Source: Parus major
Taxonomy: Eukaryota > Chordata > Aves > Passeriformes > Paridae
Direction: 5' to 3'
DNA: 64,000 nt
Assembly (NCBI RefSeq): GCF_001522545.3
Contig: NC_031776.1
Span: 35,497,248-35,561,247, forward strand
Shown: piece after piece, positions 12,901 to 24,130 of the stretch
Layout: each line of letters begins with the position of its first letter
Position numbering within the stretch: the stretch's first letter is position 1
Notes under the pieces: generated by a model
Seen by the model: the letters and a program-made list of their open reading frames with translations, nothing else
Databases searched by the model: none
What the model was told of the DNA's origin: nothing
Made by a program: the position numbers and the translations under genes

Positions 12901-14354
12901 GTTGCATTTGATTGCCTTTTCTGTCCTTGGAAGAAGCCAGAAAATAAACCAAGAGATGTATCTGAAGAGATGCATTTTTTCCTTTTGGCTGCGTAACCAT
13001 AGATTGATACATTCATAAATTTACAACATTTTGGGCTTTTGAATGTTTCTAATTTCATTTTGGAGGAGAAGAATATTTCTTCAAACAACTGAGGCTCAAC
13101 ACTGTGCCATTTTTTTTTTTTTCCTTTTTAAAAGGAAGTCTCTGAAGAGATGTCAGTGTTTTATCTGCAGTGAAGTGTCCTCTTTTCAGGTTTTGATTCA
13201 ATGTCATCATTTTTGGTACCCAGTGTTTGAAAGCACAGGAGCATTAATTATTTTATAATAGTAAATGTCAGCGTGCAGTTGTCTCAAAACCCACCAAAAA
13301 TAGAACTTTTAGCCCATCTTTGCAGGTTTTAAACTTGAGCACTGCTAGGAAATAACCATCCAGAAATTAAAGCTTTGTATCCACAGTTGTCTAATTCAGC
13401 CCCTTCGGTTTTTAGCTCTAAGTTTAGAAAAATGGGAGTGTGGCATCAGTTGCTTGTGCAGATTTGTTACAGACACAGCCTGCCCTGGAGGCAGTGAACG
13501 CTGTCAGGGTGACAGCCACTGCCACAAACCAGAGGGGAATATTTTTGGAACCATCTAAACAGCAGAGGAAGAACATCCTGTTATAAACACACTGATACTT
13601 TCATGGCTGGAAAAATATTACTCTCTTTCCTTCCTCAAACACTAAACAAATAAACAACTTGGGAGTGTTCTCACCCTTCCATTCATTTTTCTGGGTTTCA
13701 CATTTTTGGGAGAACCCTGGCTCTTCACAGGCTTGGAAGCTGACAGGAGTTTTGTGTTTCACTTCCAACTGTGTCACCACCATAGCAGGGATTTGAGGAG
13801 GTCACTGAAACTCGCTGTGCCACCACGCTTTTGTGGGAGTAGAGTAAGGCTCTGTCACCTCCACGTGACTTGGGAAGAGAATTACTCTTGGGAGGGTATT
13901 TTTGGATACAGGAGATGTTTGGGTGAATGGCAGTAGAGATGCAAAAGGTTTTCTTTTATATCTACATATTATAAAAGGCCAAAATCCTTTTCTTTTCTCT
14001 TTTTCTTTTTTGAGATTATTGAATTTGCTGCTGCGTCACCTGAGAGGTGAGGGACATGTGAGTGGTCACTCGGTGGTTATTTTAATGAGTCTGAATGCAG
14101 AGAGCACTTGGGTGAAATATGAGTAAATCTCATTACTCTGACAGTGGTTGCCTGACTACAAAGAAAGTTTATATTTAGTAAACTACTCACTCCTGTGACC
14201 TACTTTGCTGGGAATGATAATTTTCTTAGCGTGGCACTGAGCTTACTTTTCCCTGTTCAATTTCCATGAATGAGGGATTCTTCCCATCTCTGGATTTCTG
14301 GGCTACTCAGAGCCAGGAAGACTCCTGGAAGTTACTTCAGTCCATGGATTCCTT
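9913..14354. other. AT-rich non-coding DNA
   Basis: Apart from a perfect inverted repeat at 11076-11098 I recognise nothing in this stretch: no CR1 tail, exon or RNA gene. Chance frames stay under 110 codons. Confidence 0.5.
11076..11098. repeat. Perfect inverted repeat, 10-bp arms, 3-nt loop
   Basis: Left arm CAGGGGTGCA at 11076-11085 and right arm TGCACCCCTG at 11089-11098 are exact reverse complements around AAC. It is GC-rich within AT-rich surroundings. Function unknown; it could bind a dimeric zinc-finger factor or simply be chance. Confidence 0.8.
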
Positions 14355-14610
14355 CCCAATATCCCTCCATTTCCTGTGTCCTGTCCCTCCATCCCTTGTC
14401 CCTCTCCAGCTCTCCTGGAGCCCTTTCAGACCCTGCAAGGGGCTCTGAGCTCTCCCTGGATCCTTCCCTTCTCCAGGGGAACATTCCCAGCTCTCCCTGG
14501 ATCCTTCCCTTCTCCAGGGGAACATTCCCAGCTCTCCCTGGATCCTTCCCTTCTCCAGGGGAACATTCCCAGCTCTCCCACCCCTCTTCTGTGCTCTGTT
14601 CAGCTTTAAA
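14355..14610 (-). mobile_element. Internal CR1 fragment carrying a minisatellite
   Basis: Antisense CR1 internal sequence (cctgtccctccatcccttgt, ctccagctctcctggagccc) without the usual 3' terminal part. Its right portion has expanded into the 41-bp tandem repeat at 14459-14581. Frames through it on both strands are repeat-derived. Confidence 0.8.
14459..14581. repeat. 41-bp minisatellite born inside CR1
   Basis: Three nearly identical head-to-tail units begin at 14459, 14500 and 14541 (gatccttcccttctccaggg, then gaacattcccagctctccctg). The unit is a piece of ordinary CR1 sequence that occurs once in other copies. The low divergence between units implies recent expansion. The same unit flanks the assembly gap at 21833. 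Confidence 0.93.
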
Positions 14611-15817
14611 GAGAGATTAGCTGCTAAAAAAGTATTTAGAAGTAATCCAGAAAGGAAGAAAATGGAGATATTTGTGTTTGGAAGATAAATGAGATTTCTT
14701 TCTAATGGAGTTTGTGTCTTGTTGAGGACTGGGGGATTTATTTCTTCCAGAAATATTTTAGTTCTCAGAAATTTTGATAGTGCTGGGATTTTTGCCTATA
14801 GTAAAATATAAAGTATCTGTTGTCTATATACATAGAGAAAACATACTTTTTATTCTTTATATTTATGTACATAAAATACTTACATATAATATGTGGGTTA
14901 GACTTAAATATGAATATATAGAGACAAATATCTGGTGCAGAATACAGCCCAGCATCCCCAAAACTGCCCTTCCCCAGAATACCATTAAATTTGTAAAACT
15001 AGAGAGGCTCTCCTAGTTAAAATATCTTTTTATTTTCTAATGGTAATTAGAAAATTCTGTTCCATTGGTGCCAGTAAAACAGTAAATACGAGTTAAAAGC
15101 GGGATTTTCTTCCTTAGGACCATCTTGGAGTAGACTCATCTGTCATGTGATCTCATTAGTCCTTGCTTGCTCATCTCTGACAAAAACAATCTGACCTGCT
15201 TTATTTGTTTCTCTCTCCAAACTATTAATTTAAAAGAAAGATTGAGGCAGCCTTTTCAGCATTATAAAAAAAGGGAAACACTCGTGTTTTCCTCCTTCTC
15301 TGGAGGTGGTAGCCTTTGGAACTGAGCTGGATCGTGGTGGGGGTTCTGAGCTCCGAGGAGAATCCAGCCCTGCTCATTCCTGCTCCTGTCCTGCTCCTTT
15401 CACACCCCTCAGGTGTGAAAATACAAAGATCCCTTGAGGGTTCTGCTCCTTTGCATTTACTACTACTAAAAAAAAAATAAATTAAAAATTAAGAAGTATT
15501 TTCCTAACTGTGTGCAGATATTGTGTTATGCATCAAAAATTTCTGCTGTTTCCTAAGTGCATTTATCTTGCTGTGGAATAATTTTCATGTGACTGGAAGG
15601 ATTTTTTTCTCACAAACAAAAAAAAAACCTCCCAGAGGCAACAAGTGATGGAAATGGCAGAGGCTTTGGAGTGTTCCTGTGGTGGTGCATCCCAAATATT
15701 CCCTTATCTAACAGAAAATGATGTGAGATTTTGCACCTGCCTGAGCTGATGGGTTTCTTTTCATTCCTAAACATCTCTCGGAATCTCAGGCATGGTTGTT
15801 ACCCATGAGATTGAAGA
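14611..15817. other. Non-coding DNA
   Basis: AT-rich unique sequence with A-runs near 15470 and 15620. It contains the palindromic T-box-like element at 15398-15420. No exon or RNA gene recognised. Confidence 0.5.
15398..15420. promoter_or_regulatory. Palindromic T-box-like element
   Basis: TTTCACACC at 15398-15406 and GGTGTGAAA at 15412-15420 are exact reverse complements separated by five bases. Each half is a TCACACC/GGTGTGA T-box core, and inverted pairs of this core are the classic Brachyury-type arrangement. Whether it is bound is unknown. Confidence 0.35.
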
Positions 15818-16032
15818 ATTATCGTGGAATTCTGGGATGAGTTTGGCTTGAAAAGACTTCAAATCCCACCCAGTGCCACCCCTGCCCTGGGCAAGGACAT
15901 TTTCCACCATCCCAGGCTGCTCCAAGCCCTGTCCAGCCTGGCCTTGGACACTTCCAGGGATCCAGGGACAGCCACAGCTTCTCTGGGAATTCCATTCCAG
16001 GGCCTGCCCACCTTCCCAACCAGGAATTTCTA
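15818..16032 (-). mobile_element. CR1 LINE 3' fragment
   Basis: Antisense CR1 from the terminal region (atcgtggaattctgggatga) through caaggacattttccaccatc, ccagcctggccttggacact and ctgggaattccattcc to accaggaattt. About 215 bp. Confidence 0.87.
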
Positions 16033-16439
16033 AACTAAGTTTGATTTAGTAATGAATTCTTAAACATTTAATAATTCTTGTCATGTACTCAGTTCAGCTT
16101 CTTCAAAGCTGTTGCATGGGAATAAATTAACAAAAATTTATAGGAAGTTTCTTATCTCAGAAGATACTAAATGTTGAGTTGTATCTAAAGAAATGTTTTG
16201 TCCTCAGTCCAGGAAGAATTTTTTTTTAAAAAAAAGAGAAATCAAAACAGATTCTTCCATTTGAGCAGAGACATATGTTTGGTGGGTTGGCACCAGACTA
16301 GGATGCAGAATCCTGTAGAACCAACTCTTCATACTCTGGGATATTTAGAGGAACAACATTCAAAATTAGGTGCTGGAGACTATAAGAAAAGGAGAAAAAA
16401 TTTAAAAAGAAGAACAGGGAGCACCTGAAGAGCAGCACA

Positions 16440-16600
16440 GAGGAATTCCAGGCACTCCTGGGCTGTGGTGGCCAGGAAAGAGCGTTCAGGATCTGTTGGA
16501 AGGGGCTTGGAGCAATCTGGGATAGTGAAAGGTGTCCCTGCCCATGGCAGGGCTTTAAGGTCCCTTCCAACCAGTCTGGGATTCTGTGGAACTCTGTCTT
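16440..16600 (+). mobile_element. CR1 LINE 3' fragment, + strand
   Basis: Sense CR1 tail: ggggcttggagcaatctggg, atagtgaaaggtgtccctgc, ccatggcagggctttaaggt, cccttccaaccagtctggga, ttctgtgg. The part upstream of 16490 is degenerate. Confidence 0.83.
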
Positions 16601-17554
16601 TATTTGTGTATCAAATGTCTTAGAGGAATGGACACTGTAAATGTCATCACGTGTTCTTAAACAGAAAGCCTTTAATTTCATCTATAAATTCCCATTAATT
16701 GGAGGTGAGGTCATAGTGACTCCTTCTGGTCTCAGGGTGATGATCATAAAATCATCCAGAGGAAAAATGAAACACTCAGGTGTCAGTCAGCAAAATTAGC
16801 AGGTCCCAAGAAATTCAGCAGATTCCATTGAAAAGATGTGCTTAAACACAGAAGGAATTTCTTCCCAGTGCTGTGATGCTCCAAGCCCTTGGAGAAGGCT
16901 TAGAGAACAAAATTAATGATACCCTTACAATTATTGCAGTTGTTCTGTTTGAGAGTGATGATTAAATCTGATCAGAAATAACATCTGCAGTGGGAGCAGA
17001 GTTTAAATATCTGGATTGTGGCCGTGCAGTTCACAAAGAAAATAGAAAACATCATCTATTAACACAAAAGGCAACGTGAGAATGATTTACTTGTCAGGCA
17101 AAAAAATAAAATACAGATCTTTTCATGGCACTGAAAAAATCTGGGGAGATTAAGAACTGGATGGGAAGTTTGAGGTAGTGTTGATAGAAAACCTCAACAC
17201 CAAATTATGTGAACAAAATCCCTTTAAGGGAAGACTGAGAACAACTTTGGAGATCCAAACAGGATCTCTTTAAAGTGGCACAATGAAATATTACATTATC
17301 ATCCCAGAGCTGCTCCATATTGTGTTCTCCCTTTAAAATGCCATTTTTCACTCCAATTCTCAATCCATTTCCCAGTTTTCAGCACATGAGCTTTCCTCTT
17401 TGGAGCCACTGATCCAAACTTCTGTGCTGAACTCATTAAAGAAATCACTTGTTGGATCCTGCCTTGGCTTCTGTACCAGTTTATTCTTTGGATGGACTTT
17501 TGGGTTTGGGTTTGGGTTTGGTTGGAGACAAATAACAGACACCAGAGCCAACAG
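16601..17554. other. AT-rich non-coding DNA
   Basis: No repeat family or exon recognised. It ends in a short TTTGGG-type run at about 17499-17522, which is not the vertebrate telomere hexamer. Confidence 0.5.
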
Positions 17555-17559
17555 AGCTG

Positions 17560-17633
17560 TCAAAAAGTGGTGCTGGTTAAACTTGGTGATCTCAAAGGCT
17601 TTTTCCAGCCTTAACTACTCCTGGTTCTAAGGG
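17560..17633 (+). mobile_element. CR1 3' terminus relic, + strand
   Basis: Only the last part of a sense CR1 survives: acttggtgatctcaaaggct, ttttccagccttaactactc, ctggttctaa, which follows the gatgatcttaaaggtctttt-type ending. Confidence 0.65.
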
Positions 17634-17682
17634 GTTTTAGGTTTTGGCTGCACAAGGTGTGGATTTAAAGGTGATTGTTTGG

Positions 17683-17800
17683 GTTTAGTGGTTTTGGGGT
17701 TGGAAAAGCCCTCCAAGGTCATGGAGCCCAAGCTGTGACCATCCCCTCCTTGTCACCAAGGCCCTGAGTGGCACCTCTAGGTGTTCCTTGGACCTCAGAG
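17683..17800 (-). mobile_element. CR1 fragment, older subtype
   Basis: Antisense CR1: ggggttggaaaagccctcca, aggtcatggagcccaagctg, ccttgtcaccaaggccctga, gtgttccttggacctc. It resembles the pieces at 46.78 and 48.73 kb and differs from the ccatcccaggctgctcc subtype elsewhere. Confidence 0.65.
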
Positions 17801-18942
17801 CACCAACATTTGGTGTCTTGGGTTGAGTTCATCACCAGATCTTTTTCACCTCTTGTTTCACAGAAGCTTCTGTGACTTCCAGGTCCTCCTTAAGCCTTCA
17901 ATTAAGAAAAAAACTGGTTTTCCATTCCTCTCCTGCCCCTCAACCCCACCTAGAACCATACCTGGAATTTCCCCACCAATCTGCCGGGGCAGCCTGGCTT
18001 CCAATGCCTGCACAGCAGCTTTTTAGGACTTGACTGGCTCATTTTGTGCCTGGAATGTTTCCCCCACACTGATCCATCCATTCTCAGCTGGAGGGGCAGG
18101 GACAGCCAATTGCTTTTCCAGGTTTGCATGAGAAAGAGAGGGAACATGGTCATGGGCAGTTGTAGTTCAGAGACTGATTTGAGTTATTTCCTCTACAAGG
18201 ATTTTACATTTTTGGAAGCTCTAGAAAGAACAGAGCATCCATGTAGGTATTCCATAACTTGCTGGTTTGAAAGGTGTTTTTTCTCAGGTGATGGAAGTCA
18301 GGGGAGGTTTCCTTTACTTAGACTTGGATTCCTCCATGGTCTTAGAAAGTCTAAACCAAATGGAATTGATTGAGTAAAAAGGAAAAATCATTTACAAGAC
18401 AAAGAAAAACATTTGGGCCTGATGAGTTTTCTAGTGATTTAATTTTTTATATTTATCTTTCCATAGCTACAGTGCTGAGATATGAAAGCAGCACTAACAA
18501 ATTATGCTCTGGGGTTATATTGTTGAATAACTTTATTTTTTAAAATCATAACTGGCATTTATAGTGACCTTGTCTTAAAGTTACCTTTAATTTCAGTCTA
18601 GGGAGGTGGTTTAACTTTTCATAATCTATTAGTCCTTATAATACATCACATTTCAGTGCTAATTTGTAACTTTATTTAATTGAAATTTTAACTCATGGGA
18701 TCCTTGCTGTTGTTATTTTGGTATAACAGTGAATTCCCCAAGTTAGGTGTATTTTTAAATATACTAATATAGAGTAATTATCATATTCCTCAATCAGATC
18801 AATCCCTTCCCCTGTAGTAACTGTTTATTTTTAACAGCAGCTCCTAAATTCATGTGTTGTATGAAATTGTGCCTTTATAATAAATAAATCAATCAGTATT
18901 TAGGTCTCCAGGCTGATTTTCTGCTCTGGTGTTGTTCTGCAG
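17801..18942. other. Non-coding DNA before candidate 5' exon
   Basis: Unique, increasingly AT-rich sequence that ends in the polypyrimidine acceptor of the candidate exon at 18943. No repeat recognised. Confidence 0.5.
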
Positions 18943-19040
18943 ATCCTTGCTGACGATGGTGGTCGCTGGAGGCAGCACTGTTGAAGATTATATCATTTAC
19001 AGACAAGATCTCTGAAATCTGTTTCCTTCACACAGCAAAG
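18943..19040 (+). other. MBD5: Candidate MBD5 5' untranslated exon (98 nt)
   Basis: The acceptor is ctctggtgttgttctgcag ending at 18942, with a possible branch point ggctgat about 25 nt upstream. The donor is agcaaag|gtagct. The first 40 bases (tgctgacgatggtggtcgctggaggcagc in part) are richer in G and C than anything within a kilobase and contain two CpGs, which is unusual here outside CR1. There is no long frame through it. If real, it is the most upstream untranslated exon recognised in this window. Confidence 0.4.
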
Positions 19041-21214
19041 GTAGCTCAAATAATCTGCATTATGCATTTTTCTTGAAGTATTAAGTTTGGTTTTGACCTC
19101 CAAAGTTGAACAGCAGCTGAAGTTTGGGAGTCTGATCACTCTGCCAACTTTTAACCTCTTTTTTCAATGTTTATTTATTCTGAAGTGAAAAATAATATCC
19201 ATGGAAAGAGCTCAGTTTCTTCTCTTTTTAGTTACAGGAATATCTGTCCTTCCTTAGCTTCTCTTTTTTTTTCCTGCACTTAATGTTTTTCTTTATTCTT
19301 CTTTTCTCATGAGTGTTTTGAGCTGCAGATCAGTTACAATATTTTTGTGGTACTGATGAGAACCAGCACTACCTTAAAATCTAAAGGGTAATTGAGGATG
19401 AGGCTTATGCTCCAAAAGACAAAAATCAGGTGGAAAAAAAGGTAAAACAGTTCAATCTCTTGCAAATTTCTACAGAATTTTAGAAGTATTTTAAATTAAA
19501 TATTGAAAGCACAAATCTGATGTGTCCTGTGCCATTTATTTCCTCTGCTTGAAGTATTTATTATCAATAAATGATCCAGATAAATGTGAGGATATTCAGG
19601 AGAGTTTTGTTTATGGATCATTTTTTCTTATTTTGAAACTAACTCTGTATAACACTGTAGGTAATATGGGATTTTTTTTTTTTCTATTATGGAAATAGAG
19701 CTAATTTTCCCACTCATTATCTGCTGTTAATTTAATGTGTGGCAATATCTGAAATTTAGTGCTGATTATGGCAGTAGATTTTTGGTTAGCAGTACAGCTC
19801 ATCTATGAGCAAACCAATTAAGACATCATTTCAGAATATAATTGAGCTCCTAATGGGGCACTTGAATTCACTGGGAATTTACATATTTGCTTTTCTTTGC
19901 TTTAGCAGAGAGGTCCAAAATGAGGCTACAGCTTCAGTTTTGAACTTCTGGAGACACCAACTCGAGCTGAGGCTTTTCAAAGTGAAGGATGTAAAATGCT
20001 CTTGAGTAAGGGCATGGATAAATTCATGAATTAGCTCCTTAATTCTCAAATCTGAACTTTGGATGGCTCTTAGGAGGTGGGAGTTTGAGGAATACATCCT
20101 CCACTGTTCTTAGGGTGCTGAGACCCAGGTGATGCCTTCATGCAGCACAATCAAAACTGATTTAAATACAAAGTTTATTCAGTGTTTGTAATTCATTTTC
20201 TACTTTTAGCCAAATCAGGATCTGCTGGGAAAGGGCTCATTCTGCAAATCTTTCTAATACATATCTAATATATACATATATATAATCTATGTTTTCAAGC
20301 AGTCTCAATAGAGAATTCTTGGAAATGCTTTGTTAGTCCACACAAATTAAGTGTCTCATTTATGGAGCCTTTGAAAATTAAGGGAAAGAAATGAAGGGAG
20401 TTCTCCCATTTCATTTTCCCTTAGTTTGGGGATTTTTTTGGCCCTCAGAAGGAAGATTTTTCCATTTAAAAGACAGAGCTGAGGGAGGTTATTTATACCT
20501 CTGCCTTATTGAGGGGTTGGGTTTGTTGTTGTCACTCTTCCCTTCCAGGATAGACCTTTGCATATGTTTTTATTTGTTCTAAAATGGGAACCTACACCAT
20601 TTGGAAAACCAAATGTTTTGGGGGAATAATTATCAAAGTCACTGTTTGGGTTCTGAAAAAGCCTTTTTTTTCTATGTGAAAAACTAGGGCAGGGAAAGTA
20701 GTTTTCTATGTAAGGTTCACGTTGTACTGGTTATTTCCTGAAAGTTTTAATATGTACATGTGGATAAACCTCAGGATGCTCCAGTGAAATCCAAGAAAAC
20801 ATTTAGTTCTCATTCTCAACATCTTAACTTGTATTTTGTACTCTTTTTTTTTTTTCCCCCACTAAAGTGCTCACAGCTGTGCAGGTATTGCAGCCACTGC
20901 TGCTTTTCCATTTGATCTATTTTTAAAAGCAGGGTCTCTCTGGATGGAATCCACATTCCTGTGTAGTCCAATACTCCCAAACCTTCCTGACCCTGCCTCA
21001 CCCACTCAGACCTCATGCATTATCTTTAATTATATGATAACATTGCTATTTTCCTCCATAGGAAACCCTTCCATTAAATAGATGGAATTTAACCAGCAAT
21101 GTGCTGCCTTTAATTGTTCAACCTTTCCTTCCTCAGTAATGTTCAGGCCTTTCCCTGCAGATGGAATTCACAATTTGCTTTTGTGCTTTCTTGCACCTTT
21201 TAGCAACAAGTTTT
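19041..21214. other. AT-rich non-coding DNA (putative 5' intron)
   Basis: No CR1 tail or exon found. There is a TATA-rich stretch at 20258-20290 and T-runs near 19669 and 20846. Chance frames below 75 codons. Confidence 0.5.
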
Positions 21215-21465
21215 GGAGAATCCCACACTGGTTTGGGTTGGAAGGGACATGGAAATTTATCCACTTCTGTGGTAGGGACATCTTCCACCATCCCAGGCTG
21301 CTCCAAGACCCATCCAAAATGGCCTTGGACACTTCAAGAGATCCAGGGGCAGCCACAGCTGCTCTGGGCACCTGTGCCAGGGCCTGCCCACCCTCCCAGC
21401 CAGGAATTCCCAATTCCCAATATCCCACCCATCCCTGTCCTCTGGCACTGGGAGCCATTCCCTGG

Positions 21466-21832
21466 NNNNNNNNNNNNNNNNNNNNNNNNNNNNNNNNNNN
21501 NNNNNNNNNNNNNNNNNNNNNNNNNNNNNNNNNNNNNNNNNNNNNNNNNNNNNNNNNNNNNNNNNNNNNNNNNNNNNNNNNNNNNNNNNNNNNNNNNNNN
21601 NNNNNNNNNNNNNNNNNNNNNNNNNNNNNNNNNNNNNNNNNNNNNNNNNNNNNNNNNNNNNNNNNNNNNNNNNNNNNNNNNNNNNNNNNNNNNNNNNNNN
21701 NNNNNNNNNNNNNNNNNNNNNNNNNNNNNNNNNNNNNNNNNNNNNNNNNNNNNNNNNNNNNNNNNNNNNNNNNNNNNNNNNNNNNNNNNNNNNNNNNNNN
21801 NNNNNNNNNNNNNNNNNNNNNNNNNNNNNNNN
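21466..21832. other. Assembly gap (367 N)
   Basis: A run of 367 undetermined bases. Its left flank is CR1 (gggagccattccctgg). Its right flank starts inside the 41-bp unit seen as a tandem array at 14.46 kb, with about one and a half more units visible (21833-21892). The length may be an estimate. Confidence 0.97.
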
Positions 21833-21892
21833 GAACATTCCCAGCTCTCCCTGGATCCTTCCCTTCTCCAGGGGAACATTCCCAGCTCTCCC
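21833..21892. repeat. 41-bp minisatellite, right edge
   Basis: It opens with gaacattcccagctctccct, then a further complete unit gatccttcccttctccaggg / gaacattcccagctctccc, then leaves the array into agcctggctcc. The array therefore very likely runs into the gap. Confidence 0.88.
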
Positions 21893-21960
21893 AGCCTGGC
21901 TCCAGAGAGGCTCCAGACTCTGTGGCCTCCTCTGGACTCTCCATGTTTTCCTTGTGTTGA

Positions 21961-24046
21961 GGGCAAATCCAGCATTAATAACACAGAAACCTGGCTCTGC
22001 ATCCAGGAGGGTGAGTGGGATTTGCATCTGTTCATCTTTTTAAACATGGAGAAAATTCTAGTATGGAATTTGAAGGAATTTGCTGCTGTGCAGTAACTGA
22101 CAGACACATCCAGTGCCCTGTGCCATCCTCAACTCCAAGCCTTGTTGTCTCTGAGACATTCCTGACCAAGCTCCAACCTCCAGGATTTAAGGAGCTGTTT
22201 TATTCCCAGGCAGTTTGTGGCACACAGAGCTTTGGCTGTGCTCACACTCCGCTCTCTGCCTGGATCCCAACCCTGGCATTCCCAAGGCTTGGGTTGGGAT
22301 CATCCTAAGGCAGACAGGGAGATGGGTTGGGCTCCAGCAGTTTTCTCCTCAGCCTATTTTTCCTGAATTGTCATTAAAAACAAGGAGTTCAGTTGCCTTT
22401 GCTGAAGCCCTGATGCTTTTCTGAGAACAATCAATTTTCTGTCTCGCTCTGTCTTTTTTCCATATGAAAGACTTGGAGTTTTGTGAAATCCCAAGGTACT
22501 TTCTCTAAAGCAAGGTATAAACGAGTTCTACCTCCTTAAATTTAATAAAAGGAGACCTACTTCATTTGAATTTTTTTTTTTGCTACAGAAATTATTTAAA
22601 GGATTTGGGGTAAAAAAAAATAATACTTTTTCCTAATGTTGCTCTTTAATATCACAACTTTTAGGAGCATTTTAGAGCCAAATTTTCAAAGTACATTTGA
22701 AATGTAGTAGATTTGATAAGTTGTTCTCTGCCTGAGCAGAAATTTTTCTGCCACTTCTGCCAAGTTTTTGCACAGAGCAAGAAGTTTGTTTTCCATGATC
22801 CCCACTTCTCTTCCAGCTGCTCCTTCTGAAACTGAATTATGGGCTGGCGTTTCGAATTTTTCCTTACACAGATATTGTAAATAAAACCAACTACAAAGGC
22901 TTTTCATTTTGAAAAATTGGAGCAGCAGGCACCCTGAACAAAAGGAAATGTTCTCAACTCTTCTTTTATTGTAACCAAATTAATCAAGCTCAGGGATTTA
23001 GTTGTAATTTCGAAGTTAAACATTTAAGTAATGCAAAACTTTCTGATCCTGCAGTGCCTCTCTCTTTAAAATTCTTAACAAAATAGAAAAATTATTACAG
23101 TTAATTTTTTTAATAGTTAATTCTTCTAAGCAAAGCTAAAGATTGGCTTCCTACAACCCCAGGAACCTGAATACCTCCAGAAAGTTTTGAGGTTCTTGGG
23201 ATATCTCCAGAAAATGTCAAGGGTTTGGATTATTTCAGTCTGTGGTATCAGAAAATGTTACATATCTCCATCCTTAGGATTTCTGTGAAGTAAAAGCCAC
23301 ATCTTTTTGCTGAAAGGGCCACTGGTTTCAAATAACAGATAAAAGCTCCTGTCATTATTTATTAATTATAAATAATATGTACAAGAAGAATGTATAGTGT
23401 AGTACTTAAGATAAACCGAATTATTCTTTTCTGTTGAAACACCAAACCAAACTCAGATCATTGATTTTTGTTTTAATAATTCCTTCTAGGGAAGAAATGA
23501 AAAAAAGGAAGCTCAAGGGCAGCAAATTTCAAACATAGCTGTTAATGAAAACCTAAAAAAAGTTGAGTTTTTTTTACATGAAGGTGGCCTGAAAGGTTGT
23601 GAAGGGATTCTTTTTTTCATTTTGCACTTCAGTTTTGTTTTCTTTTCCCCTTTCTATCAGTTCACATCCCTGGAAGGTCACTGGTATGGTAAAAAACGTA
23701 TTGAAATGCTTAAGGAAGGCATTATCATTTTTAGGATTCTCAACTGGCCTTTTCCTAGAAGGATCCCAGTCCAGGGAAATGCTTGAAAATTAAAACCAGG
23801 GATGCTTTTAAAATCAAACACACTGAGTTTCTGAAGAAAAGAGTCTCTCTTCTCCAAACCTGTGGTGATGCTCCACAGCTGAACACAAAAAGGGTTTTTT
23901 ATTTTTGACCACATTCCTGAAAAATATTCCTGAGAGGTAAAAATTCTCACCAAGGTGAGTCAGTAATTGCCACAGCTGGCTTTGGCTCAGCCTCCCAAAC
24001 TAAGTTTGGATCACTTCAAAGGATTCATCACATTTCTGTGAGGTTT
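21961..24046. other. AT-rich non-coding DNA (putative 5' intron)
   Basis: No exon, RNA gene or clear repeat recognised beyond A and T runs. Confidence 0.5.
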
Positions 24047-24130
24047 CATCACAGAATCATGGAATTTCTTGAGTTGGAAAAGACCTTTAAAGTCACATAG
24101 TCCAAGCATTAACCCAAGCCAAGTCCACCC
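24047..24130 (-). mobile_element. CR1 3' terminus relic
   Basis: Antisense CR1 end: tcacagaatcatggaatttc, ttgagttggaaaagaccttt, aaagtcacatagtccaagca, ttaacccaagccaagtccac. It belongs to the older subtype with the taacccaa...caagtccacc segment. Confidence 0.8.

Larger units (their letters stand above)
21215..21960 (-). mobile_element. CR1 copy interrupted by an assembly gap
   Basis: The left part is antisense CR1 3' sequence (actggtttgggttggaaggg, catcttccaccatcccaggc, caggaattcccaattcccaa, tggcactgggagccattccc). The right part after the gap is internal CR1 (cccagctctcccagcctggc, tccagagaggctccagactc). Both halves have the same orientation and order, so a single CR1 copy spans the gap. The 250-310-codon frames across this region consist mainly of undetermined residues and are meaningless. 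Confidence 0.88.

Noticed and set aside
17499..17522. Interstitial telomere repeat
   Set aside because: The unit is TTTGGG with only about three or four copies, not TTAGGG.
21082..22107. Five frames of 250-310 codons around the gap
   Set aside because: They exist only because undetermined bases cannot contain stops; the flanks are CR1.
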